DNA of 55,356 nucleotides, taken from NCBI GenBank assembly GCA_016789365.1, contig JAEURH010000007.1, positions 1 through 55,356 on the forward strand, in the 5' to 3' direction. Source of the DNA: Anaerolineales bacterium (GTDB taxonomy: Bacteria; Chloroflexota; Anaerolineae; Anaerolineales; Villigracilaceae). The notes below the pieces were generated by a model. The model saw only the letters and a list, made by a program, of their open reading frames with translations, was not told the origin of the DNA and did no database searches. The position numbers and the translations under genes are program-made. Positions 31,775 through 42,062 of this stretch are shown one piece after another (positions within the stretch are counted from its first letter, which is position 1; each line of letters begins with the position of its first letter).

Positions 31775-33166
31775 ATGGCAAAAACAAAAACACATACACG
31801 ATTTGTCTGCCAACAATGTGGACGAGTATCAGCAAGTTATATGGGCAAGTGTCCGCAATGTGGCGCGTTTGATAGCATGGTCGAAGAAATTGTGCATGAC
31901 GAACCTGCGGCGAAAAAAGGCGCATCCAATGTTCGGGGATTGACAGGGCGTTCGGAGCCGCAACCAATTTCAAAAGTCGGAGGCGAAGCGGAAGACAGAG
32001 TTCATCTACCCATTGGCGAGTTTGCGCGCGTGCTCGGTGGCGGAATCGTCTCAGGCTCAATCGTCTTAGTGGGCGGCGACCCAGGAATCGGCAAATCAAC
32101 TTTGATGTTGCAAATGGCGATGGAGATGGCGAGGGTGCAACGTGTGTTGTATGTTTCGGGCGAAGAGTCTGAACGGCAAATCAAAATGCGCGCGGTGCGA
32201 TTGAATGATAAAAAACTGCCAGATAATTTGATGTTGGTGACGGAAACGAATCTTGAAATTATTTTGAGTCATGTACACGCTTCAAAACCTGACCTGTTAA
32301 TTGTTGACTCCATCCAAACAGTTTATTTAACCGAATTAGATTCATCGGCGGGTTCAGTTTCACAAGTTCGTGAATGTTCATCACAGTTAAGAGAATTAGC
32401 AAAATCAACTGGCGTTTCAGTGTTTATGATTGGGCATGTGACCAAAGAAGGCAACATTGCGGGTCCGCGTGTGTTGGAACATATTGTTGATACAGTTTTA
32501 TATTTAGAAGGTGACCGTTTTCAAGCCTATCGTTTGTTGCGTTCAGTGAAGAATCGTTTTGGTGCTACATCGGAAGTGGGTGTGTTTGAAATGCGCGAAG
32601 GCGGATTAAGTGAAGTGACGAATCCATCTGAAGCATTTTTAGCGGAGAGATTAATCAATGCGGCAGGTTCATCCATTGCAGTGACAATGGAAGGCACACG
32701 ACCTATTCTCGTAGAAATTCAAGGCTTAACATCACCAACTCAATTTGGAAATGCACGTCGCACAGCCAATGGCGTGGACTTCAATCGTTTGTTATTAATC
32801 ACGGCAGTATTAACTCGCCGTGTTGGATTAAAACTTGCCGAGCAAGATGTTTTTGTAAACGTAGTCGGTGGTATTCAAATTGATGAACCCGCCGCAGATT
32901 TAGCCATCGCCGCCGCCATTGCATCATCATGGAAAGATTTACCTGTGAAAGCAGATGTCGTTTTCATCGGTGAAATCGGCTTGGCTGGTGAGTTGCGAAT
33001 GCCAAGTCAAATGGTGGCGCGATTAAGAGAAGCACAAAAGTTAGGTTTCAAAACTGCCATTGTTCCAAAGGCTTTAAGAAAGGGTGAAGAATATCCCAAA
33101 GGAATTGAGATTGTGGAAGTTCGTTCACTTGACCAAGCACTTGATGCCGCAATAAAGAAAAGTTAA
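31775..33166 (+). CDS. radA: DNA repair protein RadA
   Basis: A RecA-like helicase that promotes branch migration in recombinational repair. The 463 residues show the N-terminal C4 zinc finger (CQQCG and CPQCG, about 12-30), Walker A GGDPGIGKST (about 99-108), Walker B LLIVDSIQ, the RadA-specific KNRFG motif, and a Lon-like C-terminal domain. All are complete. It is on the plus strand with a palindromic repeat as leader. AGAGGA lies about 6 nt upstream of the ATG. Confidence 0.96.
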   Translation: MAKTKTHTRFVCQQCGRVSASYMGKCPQCGAFDSMVEEIVHDEPAAKKGASNVRGLTGRSEPQPISKVGGEAEDRVHLPIGEFARVLGGGIVSGSIVLVGGDPGIGKSTLMLQMAMEMARVQRVLYVSGEESERQIKMRAVRLNDKKLPDNLMLVTETNLEIILSHVHASKPDLLIVDSIQTVYLTELDSSAGSVSQVRECSSQLRELAKSTGVSVFMIGHVTKEGNIAGPRVLEHIVDTVLYLEGDRFQAYRLLRSVKNRFGATSEVGVFEMREGGLSEVTNPSEAFLAERLINAAGSSIAVTMEGTRPILVEIQGLTSPTQFGNARRTANGVDFNRLLLITAVLTRRVGLKLAEQDVFVNVVGGIQIDEPAADLAIAAAIASSWKDLPVKADVVFIGEIGLAGELRMPSQMVARLREAQKLGFKTAIVPKALRKGEEYPKGIEIVEVRSLDQALDAAIKKS

Positions 33167-33172
33167 AACTTA

Positions 33173-33231
33173 TCCGCAGATTACACATATTGAACAGATT
33201 TTTTCTGCGAAATCAGCGAAATCTGCGGATT
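33173..33231. repeat. ATCCGCAGATT inverted repeat
   Basis: Perfect arms ATCCGCAGATT (33173-33183) and AATCTGCGGAT (33221-33231) enclose further CTGCG words. It lies between radA and the DUF2277 gene. Confidence 0.7.
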
Positions 33232-33247
33232 GATTTAGGAGTAAATG

Positions 33248-33457
33248 ATGTGCAGAAGTATTAAACCCTTACGAAATATGGACCATCCCGTCACTGAACA
33301 AGAGATTCAAGAAGCGGCTTTGCAATATGTGAGAAAAGTCAGTGGATATCGAAAACCGTCAAAGGTTAATGAGGAAGCATTTAATAAGGCGATTGAGGAA
33401 GTTGCTGAGTCCACGAGGAAGATGTTGGAAATCTTGATTTTGAAAACAAACCAATAA
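33248..33457 (+). CDS. DUF2277-family protein
   Basis: A 69-residue conserved protein beginning MCRSIKPLRN, as the family does, with the core ALQYVRKVSGYRKPS and a helical C-terminus. I chose the second ATG (33248) since AGGAG is then 6 nt upstream and the family starts MCRSIK; ATG at 33245 is in frame. It may bind metal or a cofactor through the early Cys, but the function is unknown. Confidence 0.85.
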   Translation: MCRSIKPLRNMDHPVTEQEIQEAALQYVRKVSGYRKPSKVNEEAFNKAIEEVAESTRKMLEILILKTNQ

Positions 33458-33467
33458 TAAATTTCTT

Positions 33468-34271
33468 ATGTTAAACGATAAACTAGAATTACCTAAAGAA
33501 CTTGAGCCATTTAGACAAAATATTGAATCAACGATAAAGCCTTTTATTAAAATCAATGCAAAAAGGAATGATAAGTTAAGCTTGCTTCAAAGTAAATTTG
33601 GTGGTTTTCCATATTTACCTAAAAATTTTCAATATCCTAAAGATATGGAAAATCAGCCAATGTTTTTACTTGCTCAACTTAACTTTAGTGAAATACCAAC
33701 ACTTGATACATTTCCATCTCATGGGTTATTGCAATTTTATATTTCAGGAAATGAAACTTCTGCCTATGGAATTAATTTTGATAATTTAAGTGAACAAAAG
33801 AATTTCAGAATTCAATTTTTTTCTGAAGTTGAAAGTGATGAGTCTAAATTAATCACTAATTTTGATTTCTTACCTAATTTTGAATACACTCCTTTAGTAC
33901 ATAAATCTTACTCATTGATTTTCTCAGTATTAACCGAACCTATACCAACATGTGACACTGATTTCCATTCAAAAGTATTTGAAGAAGAAAATGTTTTGTC
34001 ACATGAAAACGAAGATAAGATTTTTGAAATATATACTGACCTGTTTAGGTCTGAAGGTCATAAAATTGGCGGCTATCCATTTTTTACCCAAAATGATCCT
34101 AGAGATAGTTTAATAAGTTATGAAGATCAAATTTTACTTTTCCAAATGGATAGTGATGAAAAAGCAGGAATTAACTGGGGAGACTCTGGCGTCAGTAATT
34201 TTTTTATTGCAAAAACCGATTTACAAACGTTAGATTTTTCAAGAGTTTCATATAATTGGGATTGCCTTTAG
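33468..34271 (+). CDS. DUF1963 (YwqG-like) protein
   Basis: A 267-residue protein of the YwqG/DUF1963 family. Conserved parts include SKFGGFPYLPKNFQYP near residue 45, MFLLAQLNFSEIP, HGLLQFYI and the C-terminal HKIGGYPFFTQNDPR and WGDSGVSNFFI. Its biological role is unknown. The gene is clearly richer in A+T than its neighbours, which may point to recent acquisition. It starts 10 nt after the DUF2277 gene and lacks a strong ribosome-binding site. Confidence 0.85.
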   Translation: MLNDKLELPKELEPFRQNIESTIKPFIKINAKRNDKLSLLQSKFGGFPYLPKNFQYPKDMENQPMFLLAQLNFSEIPTLDTFPSHGLLQFYISGNETSAYGINFDNLSEQKNFRIQFFSEVESDESKLITNFDFLPNFEYTPLVHKSYSLIFSVLTEPIPTCDTDFHSKVFEEENVLSHENEDKIFEIYTDLFRSEGHKIGGYPFFTQNDPRDSLISYEDQILLFQMDSDEKAGINWGDSGVSNFFIAKTDLQTLDFSRVSYNWDCL

Positions 34272-34285
34272 ATTAGGAGAATACC

Positions 34286-34723
34286 ATGCCCCTTGACCCA
34301 AAATACAACCAACTCAACCGTGAATCTACAGAACGAATCAAAAAATTAGCCGCCAGCCTCACAGATGAACAAATGCAAACCAAAGTCGGCGAGCATTGGA
34401 CAGTTGCGATTGCACTCGTCCACTTGGCGTTTTGGGATAGGCGCGTGTTAGCCACTTTGGAAGAAACTGCGAAAAATAAAAAATTGTCAGTGATAGAAGT
34501 GGAAACTGTTGTTAATGATTTATCTTTGCCAATTTGGGAAACTGTCCCTGCCAAAGATGCCGTCAAACTTGCTATTGAAACTGCCGAAAAGTTAGATAAT
34601 CAACTCGAAAATTTTCCAAAAGATTTATTGGAAGAAATGTATGAGCATAACAAAAGACTCGTCGTCCGCGCTTTGCATCGGAACGAGCATTTGGATGAGG
34701 TTGAAGCGGCGTTGAAGAACTGA
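34286..34723 (+). CDS. DinB/maleylpyruvate isomerase N-terminal-like protein
   Basis: A 145-residue four-helix protein of the DinB-like superfamily. The first helix pair holds SLTDEQMQTKVGEHWTVAIALVHLAFWDRR (in two parts here), giving His residues typical of the metal site, and the final helix ends in HNKRLVVRALHRNEHLDEVEAAL with the third His set. It is probably a thiol-dependent or metal-binding enzyme of unknown substrate. AGGAG lies upstream of the ATG. Its stop codon is the first base triplet of an inverted repeat. Confidence 0.78.
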   Translation: MPLDPKYNQLNRESTERIKKLAASLTDEQMQTKVGEHWTVAIALVHLAFWDRRVLATLEETAKNKKLSVIEVETVVNDLSLPIWETVPAKDAVKLAIETAEKLDNQLENFPKDLLEEMYEHNKRLVVRALHRNEHLDEVEAALKN

Positions 34724-34781
34724 CCGCAGACCGCGGACGGTAGACCATGAAAAGCGGTCAGCGGTCTGTCGTCTGCGGTCA
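34721..34781. repeat. TGACCGCAGAC inverted repeat starting at a stop codon
   Basis: Arms TGACCGCAGAC (34721-34731) and GTCTGCGGTCA (34771-34781) are perfect, with inner GCGGTCAGCGGTC words. The left arm's TGA is the stop codon of the DinB-like gene. Confidence 0.75.
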
Positions 34782-34856
34782 AATACCATACTACAGTAGG
34801 GGAAGGAATTACAACTTTTTTCCACTCGGGGCGTATAGTTTGGCAGGAGCAATAAC

Positions 34857-35708
34857 ATGAACACCAAATTTATCTCAGCATTTTTAGTGCTTGCACTCGC
34901 AAGTATGGCTTGTGGATTTAACATTAACCTACCTAAACAATCCGAGCCAATTCCTACCGAAACCAAAGACATCAACGTCCCATACCCCTCTTCGTCAGAA
35001 GAAGTGAATCTCAAACTTTCTTTCGGAGCAGGTGAATTAAATCTTTCCCCCGGCGCAAATGACCTTGTCAATGGCACTGCCACTTACAACTACGCAGAAT
35101 TTGAACCAGACATTGTTACTGACAAAGGGTATATTGAAATCAATATGGGCGATAGTGACTTTAGAGTATTCCCAACTTTTGATGAAATCGAAAACACTTG
35201 GGATTTCAAACTTGGTGATGAACCAATGAATCTACGCATTGATTCAGGAGCCTATCAAGGGAGATTTGAATTAGGTGGCTTGTCATTAACCAATCTGGAT
35301 ATCAAAGATGGCGCGGCAGATGTAAAGTTATCTTTCTCTGAGTTAAACAAAGTGGAAATGACTCAATTCAATTACTCAACAGGCGCAAGCAATGTCAAAC
35401 TCACTGGGCTTGCCAATGCAAACTTTAGAGTCTTCGATTTTGATTCAGGTGCAGGTGATTACACCTTAGATTTTTCTGGTGAACTGCAACGTGATGCCAC
35501 CGTCACAATTTCATCGGGGCTTAGCAATGTCATTGTGATTGTTCCACAAGGTCTCAATGCCATTGTCACTGTTGAAGGCGGCGCATTAAACGTCAATGCA
35601 GATTCAGGTTGGAGTCAAAATGGAAGCGTCTATCGTCAAAATGGCGAAGGTCCCACACTGACAATCATCATTGATATGGGCGCAGGCAATCTCACACTTA
35701 CAGATTAA
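34857..35708 (+). CDS. Toast-rack-type lipoprotein
   Basis: A 283-residue exported protein. The signal peptide ends in a lipobox (SMACGF, Cys near 20), then an Asn/Pro/Thr linker, then a regular beta-structure made of short repeated strands (LKLSFGAGELNLSPGA, GAADVKLSFSELN, GASNVKLTGL, GAGDYTLDFSG, GAGNLTLTD). This is the toast-rack / DUF2154-like stacked-strand fold found next to LiaF-type proteins. It is probably attached to the outer face of the membrane. The partner is unknown. A strong terminator follows. Confidence 0.83.
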   Translation: MNTKFISAFLVLALASMACGFNINLPKQSEPIPTETKDINVPYPSSSEEVNLKLSFGAGELNLSPGANDLVNGTATYNYAEFEPDIVTDKGYIEINMGDSDFRVFPTFDEIENTWDFKLGDEPMNLRIDSGAYQGRFELGGLSLTNLDIKDGAADVKLSFSELNKVEMTQFNYSTGASNVKLTGLANANFRVFDFDSGAGDYTLDFSGELQRDATVTISSGLSNVIVIVPQGLNAIVTVEGGALNVNADSGWSQNGSVYRQNGEGPTLTIIIDMGAGNLTLTD

Positions 35709-35727
35709 AAATTTAAAATGATTTCTT

Positions 35728-35781
35728 AACCTCTCGGATATGTGTACCCAGAATGGGTATAATACCGAGAGGTTTTTTTAT
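35728..35781 (+). terminator. Strong intrinsic terminator after the toast-rack gene
   Basis: Outer arms AACCTCTCGG (35728-35737) and CCGAGAGGTT (35765-35774), an inner TACCCA/TGGGTA hairpin and a run of T after the stem. It separates the housekeeping region from the glycan cluster. Confidence 0.88.
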
Positions 35782-35783
35782 TA

Positions 35784-37337
35784 ATGAAATACATTAACAT
35801 CAAAGATTTTTATTGGATGATTCCATCCGCGCTACTATTTGGCGCATTACTAGCATTAATCCAAAATGGCGGTTGGGTAAGTTTTTCTTTCCTCTTTCTT
35901 CTTTCATTTATTATTTTAACTATCACAACTCGTTGGGCAAGTAATTACAAAACACTTGCTATCATCGTTGCATTCGCATTCATCTTCCGTTTTGGTGGCG
36001 GGGTTGCAACCTACCTCACGCTTCCAATTTATGGTTATGCAGATGACGAAGAACAAAAGGCTGGCTTTACTTATACCGATGCGTATCGCCGCGACACACA
36101 GGCTTGGGAATTATCGCAATCGAATCAACCGATTCTCAATGCCTTCAACGAGAAATTTGCTTACGACCAATACGGCGGGCTTCTCGCGTTCAGCGCGTTT
36201 ATCTATCGTTATCTTTCACTTGACGAACATCGTGTTTTATTACTTGTTCTAATTTCCGCTTTGATGGGAACATTAGCGATTCCATTTTTATACAAATCTG
36301 CAAATTTGTTATGGGATGAAAAAATCGCTTCGGCTTCGACCTTCATCTTGGCACTGTACCCCGAAAACATTTTACTCGCTGGAAGCGCCATGCGCGAACC
36401 GTATCTACTAGCGTTTAGCGCCTTTGCATTATGGGGTTTTGCTAGTTGGCAAAAAGATAAAAATAAAAAACTTTTAACATGGCTTGCGATTGGAATTGTA
36501 GGCATGTTGCTCGTTTCACCCTCAATTGCATTAGTGACTTTAATCATCTTAGCAGGTTGGTATTATTTCGATAACGGGCGTGGTCAAGTTTCGTGGTGGA
36601 TGATTCTCATTGTCATCATTATCTTTTTACTTGGTTTGTTTATCCTTTCTTCTGCATTAACACGCGGAAATTTAACAGGTGATTCTCCGTTGGCAGTGAT
36701 TAATAACTTCATCCGCGAATCATTGAAGTGGAATGTGTTCAAAATAGAACGAGGTTCTGGCTGGGTGCAAAAATTGTTTGAAGAAATGCCCGCATGGTTA
36801 CAACTGCCGTTTGTGATGGTGTATGGTTTTCTTCAACCTGTTCTACCAGCCATTTTGATTTACCCCACTACCATTGTTTGGAAAACCATAGGCATATTGC
36901 GTTCTGTCGGGTGGTATGCACTGATTCCGTTAATGATTCTGTCTCCGTTAGCAGGAGCAGGCATCGGTCAAGAAAAGAAGCGGAAAGTCATCTTGTGGTT
37001 AAGTTTTATTGTTTGGGCGTGGATTCTGTTCACTGCCTTACGCGGCGGCGGCGACCAATGGGATAATCCACGTTATCGTTCAATTTTGTTTTTGTGGCAA
37101 GCGCTTTTGGCAGGGCATGTGTGGGTGTGGTGGCGCGAAACAAAAAATGCGTGGTTGCCGCGTGTGCTGTTGATGGAATTGATTTTAGTTTTGGTATTCG
37201 GGAATTGGTATTTGGAAAGATATATATATATAGGTTTTGAATTGTCATTTCAACAAATGGTAGCAATTATTTTCGGCGCATGGGTTTTGATTTTGGCTTG
37301 GGGCATTTGGCGAGACCGTGCGCAACATCGTGTATAA
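35784..37337 (+). CDS. GT-C-type integral membrane glycosyltransferase-like protein
   Basis: A 517-residue protein with about twelve hydrophobic segments and a long early extracytoplasmic loop containing acidic residues (YADDEEQKAGFTYTDAYRRD), a layout typical of PMT/ArnT-like GT-C enzymes that use polyprenyl-phosphate sugars. No single diagnostic motif fixes the family. It begins right after the terminator and leads into gmd, so it is probably the first gene of the surface-glycan cluster, or a lone gene with its own promoter. Confidence 0.65.
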   Translation: MKYINIKDFYWMIPSALLFGALLALIQNGGWVSFSFLFLLSFIILTITTRWASNYKTLAIIVAFAFIFRFGGGVATYLTLPIYGYADDEEQKAGFTYTDAYRRDTQAWELSQSNQPILNAFNEKFAYDQYGGLLAFSAFIYRYLSLDEHRVLLLVLISALMGTLAIPFLYKSANLLWDEKIASASTFILALYPENILLAGSAMREPYLLAFSAFALWGFASWQKDKNKKLLTWLAIGIVGMLLVSPSIALVTLIILAGWYYFDNGRGQVSWWMILIVIIIFLLGLFILSSALTRGNLTGDSPLAVINNFIRESLKWNVFKIERGSGWVQKLFEEMPAWLQLPFVMVYGFLQPVLPAILIYPTTIVWKTIGILRSVGWYALIPLMILSPLAGAGIGQEKKRKVILWLSFIVWAWILFTALRGGGDQWDNPRYRSILFLWQALLAGHVWVWWRETKNAWLPRVLLMELILVLVFGNWYLERYIYIGFELSFQQMVAIIFGAWVLILAWGIWRDRAQHRV

Positions 37338-37351
37338 TTCAGCGACTGAAT
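37333..37351 (+). promoter_or_regulatory. gmd promoter with ATTCAG-CGA-CTGAAT palindrome
   Basis: -10 TATAAT (37333-37338) is directly overlapped by the palindrome ATTCAGCGACTGAAT (37337-37351). The same palindrome stands at the same place relative to the -10 boxes at 44291 and 47424. No convincing -35 is seen. Confidence 0.6.
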
Positions 37352-37356
37352 TTTGA

Positions 37357-38331
<975 letters not shown>

Positions 38332-38350
38332 ACCCAACTTCCCCTTAAGT

Positions 38351-40207
38351 ATGAAGCGTTTTATAGAAAAAGTTCAAGAAACAATATCTCATCCTGCTGT
38401 TCCATTTTGGCTAGCAGGGTTGGGAGGACTTTTCTATTTAATACAAGGCTTGATATATGCTCATACCACCGTCACCAGTTTAGATGAAGGCGCGTATTTG
38501 CTAAAAGGAATTTTATTTGCGCGCGGCTTGTACGAACCGTTTGAGCCGTATGGTCCGCTCACCAACAAAGCACCGTTTGCATTCTTAATTCCAGGCTTTG
38601 CCGAATATGTTTTTGGCGCAGGCTTACGAACTGGCAGATATTTCTTTTTATTCATCGGTTTGTTAACTTTACTCGGCACATGGATTGTTGTTCGGCGTTG
38701 GAGCAATGTTTGGTTTGCGGCGGGCGCAGTGTGGGTGTTTGCACTCAGCCCCATGATTATCAAATTGCATGTCCGCACTGTATCGCAAGTTTTAATTGCC
38801 TGTATGTTAGTGTGGATGTGTGTTTTTGTTGTGCAAAAATATAGCAAACCATGGCACATTATCGCTGGTGCATTGTTAGCTGCCTTAGCAGTGATGACCC
38901 GTCAAAACATGGCGCCTATTCTTTTATTTGTTGTTTTATACGTTTTTTGGCAACATGGAAAAGAAAAAGGAATCTTAGCCTTATTAGTCGGCGGATTGTT
39001 TTTTTTAGCGGTTCATGCTTATTATTGGCCCCACATCTTACAAATTTGGGCGCCGTGGTTTCCTGAAAACCTCACTCCATTTTTAGACCCATTTCGTTTA
39101 CCCAAAGACGCACAAGCAGTTTGGGACCCCACCATTGATTTCCCAAACCGTGTGAATGCTTTTTATCAAGGCATTCGCTATCACTTCATCCCAATTATCG
39201 GAAGTATCTTCGCTTTATTTTTCTGGCGTGAAATAAAACAATCACAAGATTCATTCCGCGCTTTTGTGTTTTTATCAGTTTCATATTTTAGTTTATGGCT
39301 GTTACATGCTTGGGCATCACTTGCCAGTGAATATGAAAGTTATAGTTGTGTGTTTTGTTTTTCAAATTACCTCGGATTTTTCGACCCGCTCGGTATTTTA
39401 TTGTTCGCCATCGTTTTTGCTTCACTTAAAGAATTTTCACTTGCCCGTTGGATAGCAATTCTCATCATCCCATTTATTTTATTGACTTCAATTGGAATGG
39501 GATTTTCAAACTTTGAAAACGTCACCGCTTCTTTAACGGACCTGCGGCTTGTACCGCGCATTCGCGCCGGGCAGTTTCTTCCCGTATTCATTTCTCTTGA
39601 AGATGCCCTCAAATACGGATTAAATTTTGAGCCAGTTCAAATTAAACGCGCCGTTGGTGCAGGCTTTGGTTTTTTACTCGGTTTTCTAACCATCACAATT
39701 GCTTATTTTATTTGGCGAAAAAAGAAAAATAATTTCTCGCTCACTTTAATGAATTTGTTTTTGATAATCGGCTTTGTATTATCTCCGCTTTTACATCTTG
39801 GCGAAAGCAAATTAGATTGCCGCACAGACATCATTCTCGCCAACGAGCAAGTTGGTGAATATCTTGCAAGCATCATCCCAACCGATAGTCTGGTATATTG
39901 GGATGGCGGATTATCGTTTGTGCCAATGGTATATGTTTCAAACGCTAAAATTTTCCCCGCCCAAATTAATGATGGCTACGCCTATCGTCGTGGCGGAGAT
40001 GCAGATATGCTAAACCGCTTCGGCTACTGGAATAGTGTTTCATTAGTCGAATGGCGAGATAGCGCTGATATATTTATCATCGAAGAAAAACGTTTTGAGA
40101 GTTGGAAAGCATACCTAACCCCAACCAATTTTACAGAATTTACCCCACCGCCCGTCGCCCCCTCTTGCATTGACGGCGAGGGCTTAAGGATTTTTCAAAG
40201 AAAATGA
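38351..40207 (+). CDS. GT39/ArnT-like membrane glycosyltransferase
   Basis: A 618-residue protein with about twelve transmembrane segments. The first outside loop holds SLDEGAYLLKGILFARG, matching the catalytic Asp-Glu region of PMT/ArnT-type GT-C enzymes, and a C-terminal periplasmic domain (after about 500) follows. It should transfer a sugar from a polyprenyl-phosphate donor on the outer face. It overlaps the GT2 gene by 4 nt; that GT2 enzyme could make its lipid-linked donor. Confidence 0.78.
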   Translation: MKRFIEKVQETISHPAVPFWLAGLGGLFYLIQGLIYAHTTVTSLDEGAYLLKGILFARGLYEPFEPYGPLTNKAPFAFLIPGFAEYVFGAGLRTGRYFFLFIGLLTLLGTWIVVRRWSNVWFAAGAVWVFALSPMIIKLHVRTVSQVLIACMLVWMCVFVVQKYSKPWHIIAGALLAALAVMTRQNMAPILLFVVLYVFWQHGKEKGILALLVGGLFFLAVHAYYWPHILQIWAPWFPENLTPFLDPFRLPKDAQAVWDPTIDFPNRVNAFYQGIRYHFIPIIGSIFALFFWREIKQSQDSFRAFVFLSVSYFSLWLLHAWASLASEYESYSCVFCFSNYLGFFDPLGILLFAIVFASLKEFSLARWIAILIIPFILLTSIGMGFSNFENVTASLTDLRLVPRIRAGQFLPVFISLEDALKYGLNFEPVQIKRAVGAGFGFLLGFLTITIAYFIWRKKKNNFSLTLMNLFLIIGFVLSPLLHLGESKLDCRTDIILANEQVGEYLASIIPTDSLVYWDGGLSFVPMVYVSNAKIFPAQINDGYAYRRGGDADMLNRFGYWNSVSLVEWRDSADIFIIEEKRFESWKAYLTPTNFTEFTPPPVAPSCIDGEGLRIFQRK

Positions 40208-41154
40208 ACTTATCAATTGTCATACCCGTTTATAACGAACATGCCAACTTGCCCATGTTATTTGAGGCGATTTATAACACCATGAAAAATATCAATCAAT
40301 CATGGGAAGTCGTCTTTGTAGATGATGGCAGTGCCGATAACAGCCTTGAGATTCTACAAAGTTATGCTCAAAAAGACCCAGAGCATATTCGAGTCGTTTC
40401 CTTTCGGCGCAATTTTGGTCAAACCGCCGCCATTGCCGCAGGCATTGACTACTCCGTAGGTGACATCATCGTTTTACTTGATGCTGACATGCAAAACGAC
40501 CCAGCCGACATTCCGCTATTACTTGCCAAACTAGAAGAAGGGTACGACCTCGTCAGTGGTTGGCGCAAAATTCGTAAAGATAATGCACTCACTCGTAACT
40601 TCCCCTCAATGATTGCAAACAAAATCATCTCATGGGTCACAGGCGTTCACTTACATGATTATGGATGCACCCTCAAAGCCTATCGCCGCGAAGTGTTAGA
40701 AGGTTTTCGTTTATACGGAGAAATGCACCGCTTCATCCCCGTATATGCTAGTTCTGTCGGCGCAAAGATTACCGAAATGCCCGTCAATCATCACCCACGT
40801 CGCTTTGGAAAAACCAAATACGGCATGGAAAGAACCGTCAAAGTCATCTTAGATTTATTCACCGTAAAATTTCTTGTCTCATATTCCGCCAAACCGATTT
40901 ACGTTTTTGGTAGCGCGGGTGGCTTTCTAATTTTATTGAGTGCAATCTCTCTTGGGTATCTTTTTGTAAGGCGAGTATTTTTTGAAGTAGCAATTTCTAC
41001 TTCTCCACTACTGCCAATGACGGCTATGTTTTTTATACTAGGCTTTCAATCTATTCTGATGGGCTTAATTGCTGAAATGCTCGTGCGCACTTATCACGAA
41101 TCGCAACGTAAACCCACTTACACCATTCGCAAAAAAATTAATATCAACGAATAA
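40204..41154 (+). CDS. GT2 glycosyltransferase (polyprenyl-phosphate type)
   Basis: A 316-residue DPM1/ArnC-like enzyme. The GT-A domain shows VIPVYNEHANL (about 6-16), FVDDGSADNSLEIL and LLDADMQNDPADIP (DxD region), and PVNHHPRRFGKTKYG. Two C-terminal transmembrane helices follow (about 233-255 and 270-295). It should transfer a sugar from a nucleotide to a polyprenyl phosphate at the inner face. The start overlaps the upstream stop as ATGA, so the two are coupled. Confidence 0.92.
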   Translation: MNLSIVIPVYNEHANLPMLFEAIYNTMKNINQSWEVVFVDDGSADNSLEILQSYAQKDPEHIRVVSFRRNFGQTAAIAAGIDYSVGDIIVLLDADMQNDPADIPLLLAKLEEGYDLVSGWRKIRKDNALTRNFPSMIANKIISWVTGVHLHDYGCTLKAYRREVLEGFRLYGEMHRFIPVYASSVGAKITEMPVNHHPRRFGKTKYGMERTVKVILDLFTVKFLVSYSAKPIYVFGSAGGFLILLSAISLGYLFVRRVFFEVAISTSPLLPMTAMFFILGFQSILMGLIAEMLVRTYHESQRKPTYTIRKKININE

Positions 41155-41158
41155 ACTT

Positions 41159-42058
41159 GTGAATCCAAAGAACGAAAGAATTCAAAATGTATGGCGGCTA
41201 GCAGGCACACTGCTCGCATTAATTTTGCTCGCCATATTAATCCGCGAAGAAAGCGGCGCAGAAATTATCTCGGCGCTCAAAAGCATCCAACCGCTTTATT
41301 TCATCTTAGGCATTTTCGTCATGCTTGTCTCACGCATGTTTGTCATTTTACGCTGGCACATTCTTCTACGCTCAGCCCAAGTTGAGATTCCATTTTTACG
41401 AACCGCCATGCTTACATTTACTGGATTATTCTCATCAAACTTTTTGCCGACCACCATTGGCGGTGATGTTGTTCGATTAACAGGTGCAATGCAATTAGGA
41501 TATGACCGCGCCGTTTGCCTTGCTTCACTTGTGGCTGATAGATTAATCGGTATGGCAGGTATGCTCTTCGCGCTTCCCTTCGGACTTATACCTGTGTTCT
41601 CCAACCCCAACAGCCTGCAAGCCCTAACGATTGCTCCGCTTATCGAAAAAATACGCGCCTTTATTCAACGCACCTTAAATGCTTTTTCCATTTGGCTCAA
41701 AAAACCCAAAGCGCTAATCTCTTCGCTCTTCTTTACTTTTGTAAACATGGCTTGCATTTTTGCCGCTATTTACCTGCTTGCCGAAGGCATGAGCGACCAT
41801 CTCTCCTATTGGCTCATTGCAGGTTTATGGAGTCTGACTTACTTCGTCACCCTTATCCCTATTTCAATTAATGGCTTTGGCGTGCAAGAGCTTTCACTTA
41901 CCTTTTTACTTTCTAACATTGGCGGTTTAAGCAACGCCGAAAGTTTAACCATTGCTATTCTCATTAGAATTTTGTTTATCATCACCAGCCTACCAGGCGC
42001 CTTCTTTTTACCTTCCATCCTTGCCGCCATGAATAACAAACAAGAGCCGCCAGCCTAA
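41159..42058 (+). CDS. Lysylphosphatidylglycerol synthase TM-like (UPF0104) membrane protein
   Basis: A protein of about 299 residues with eight or so membrane helices and the UPF0104/AglD family marks FSSNFLPTTIGGDVVR (about 89-104), ASLVADRLIGM and PISINGFGVQELSL. Members act as lipid-linked-sugar flippase or transferase membrane modules. The aminoacyl-transferase domain is absent. I chose the GTG at 41159, right after the GT2 stop. A frame open further upstream would overlap GT2 by about 90 nt. Confidence 0.83.
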   Translation: MNPKNERIQNVWRLAGTLLALILLAILIREESGAEIISALKSIQPLYFILGIFVMLVSRMFVILRWHILLRSAQVEIPFLRTAMLTFTGLFSSNFLPTTIGGDVVRLTGAMQLGYDRAVCLASLVADRLIGMAGMLFALPFGLIPVFSNPNSLQALTIAPLIEKIRAFIQRTLNAFSIWLKKPKALISSLFFTFVNMACIFAAIYLLAEGMSDHLSYWLIAGLWSLTYFVTLIPISINGFGVQELSLTFLLSNIGGLSNAESLTIAILIRILFIITSLPGAFFLPSILAAMNNKQEPPA

Positions 42059-42062
42059 CCTT

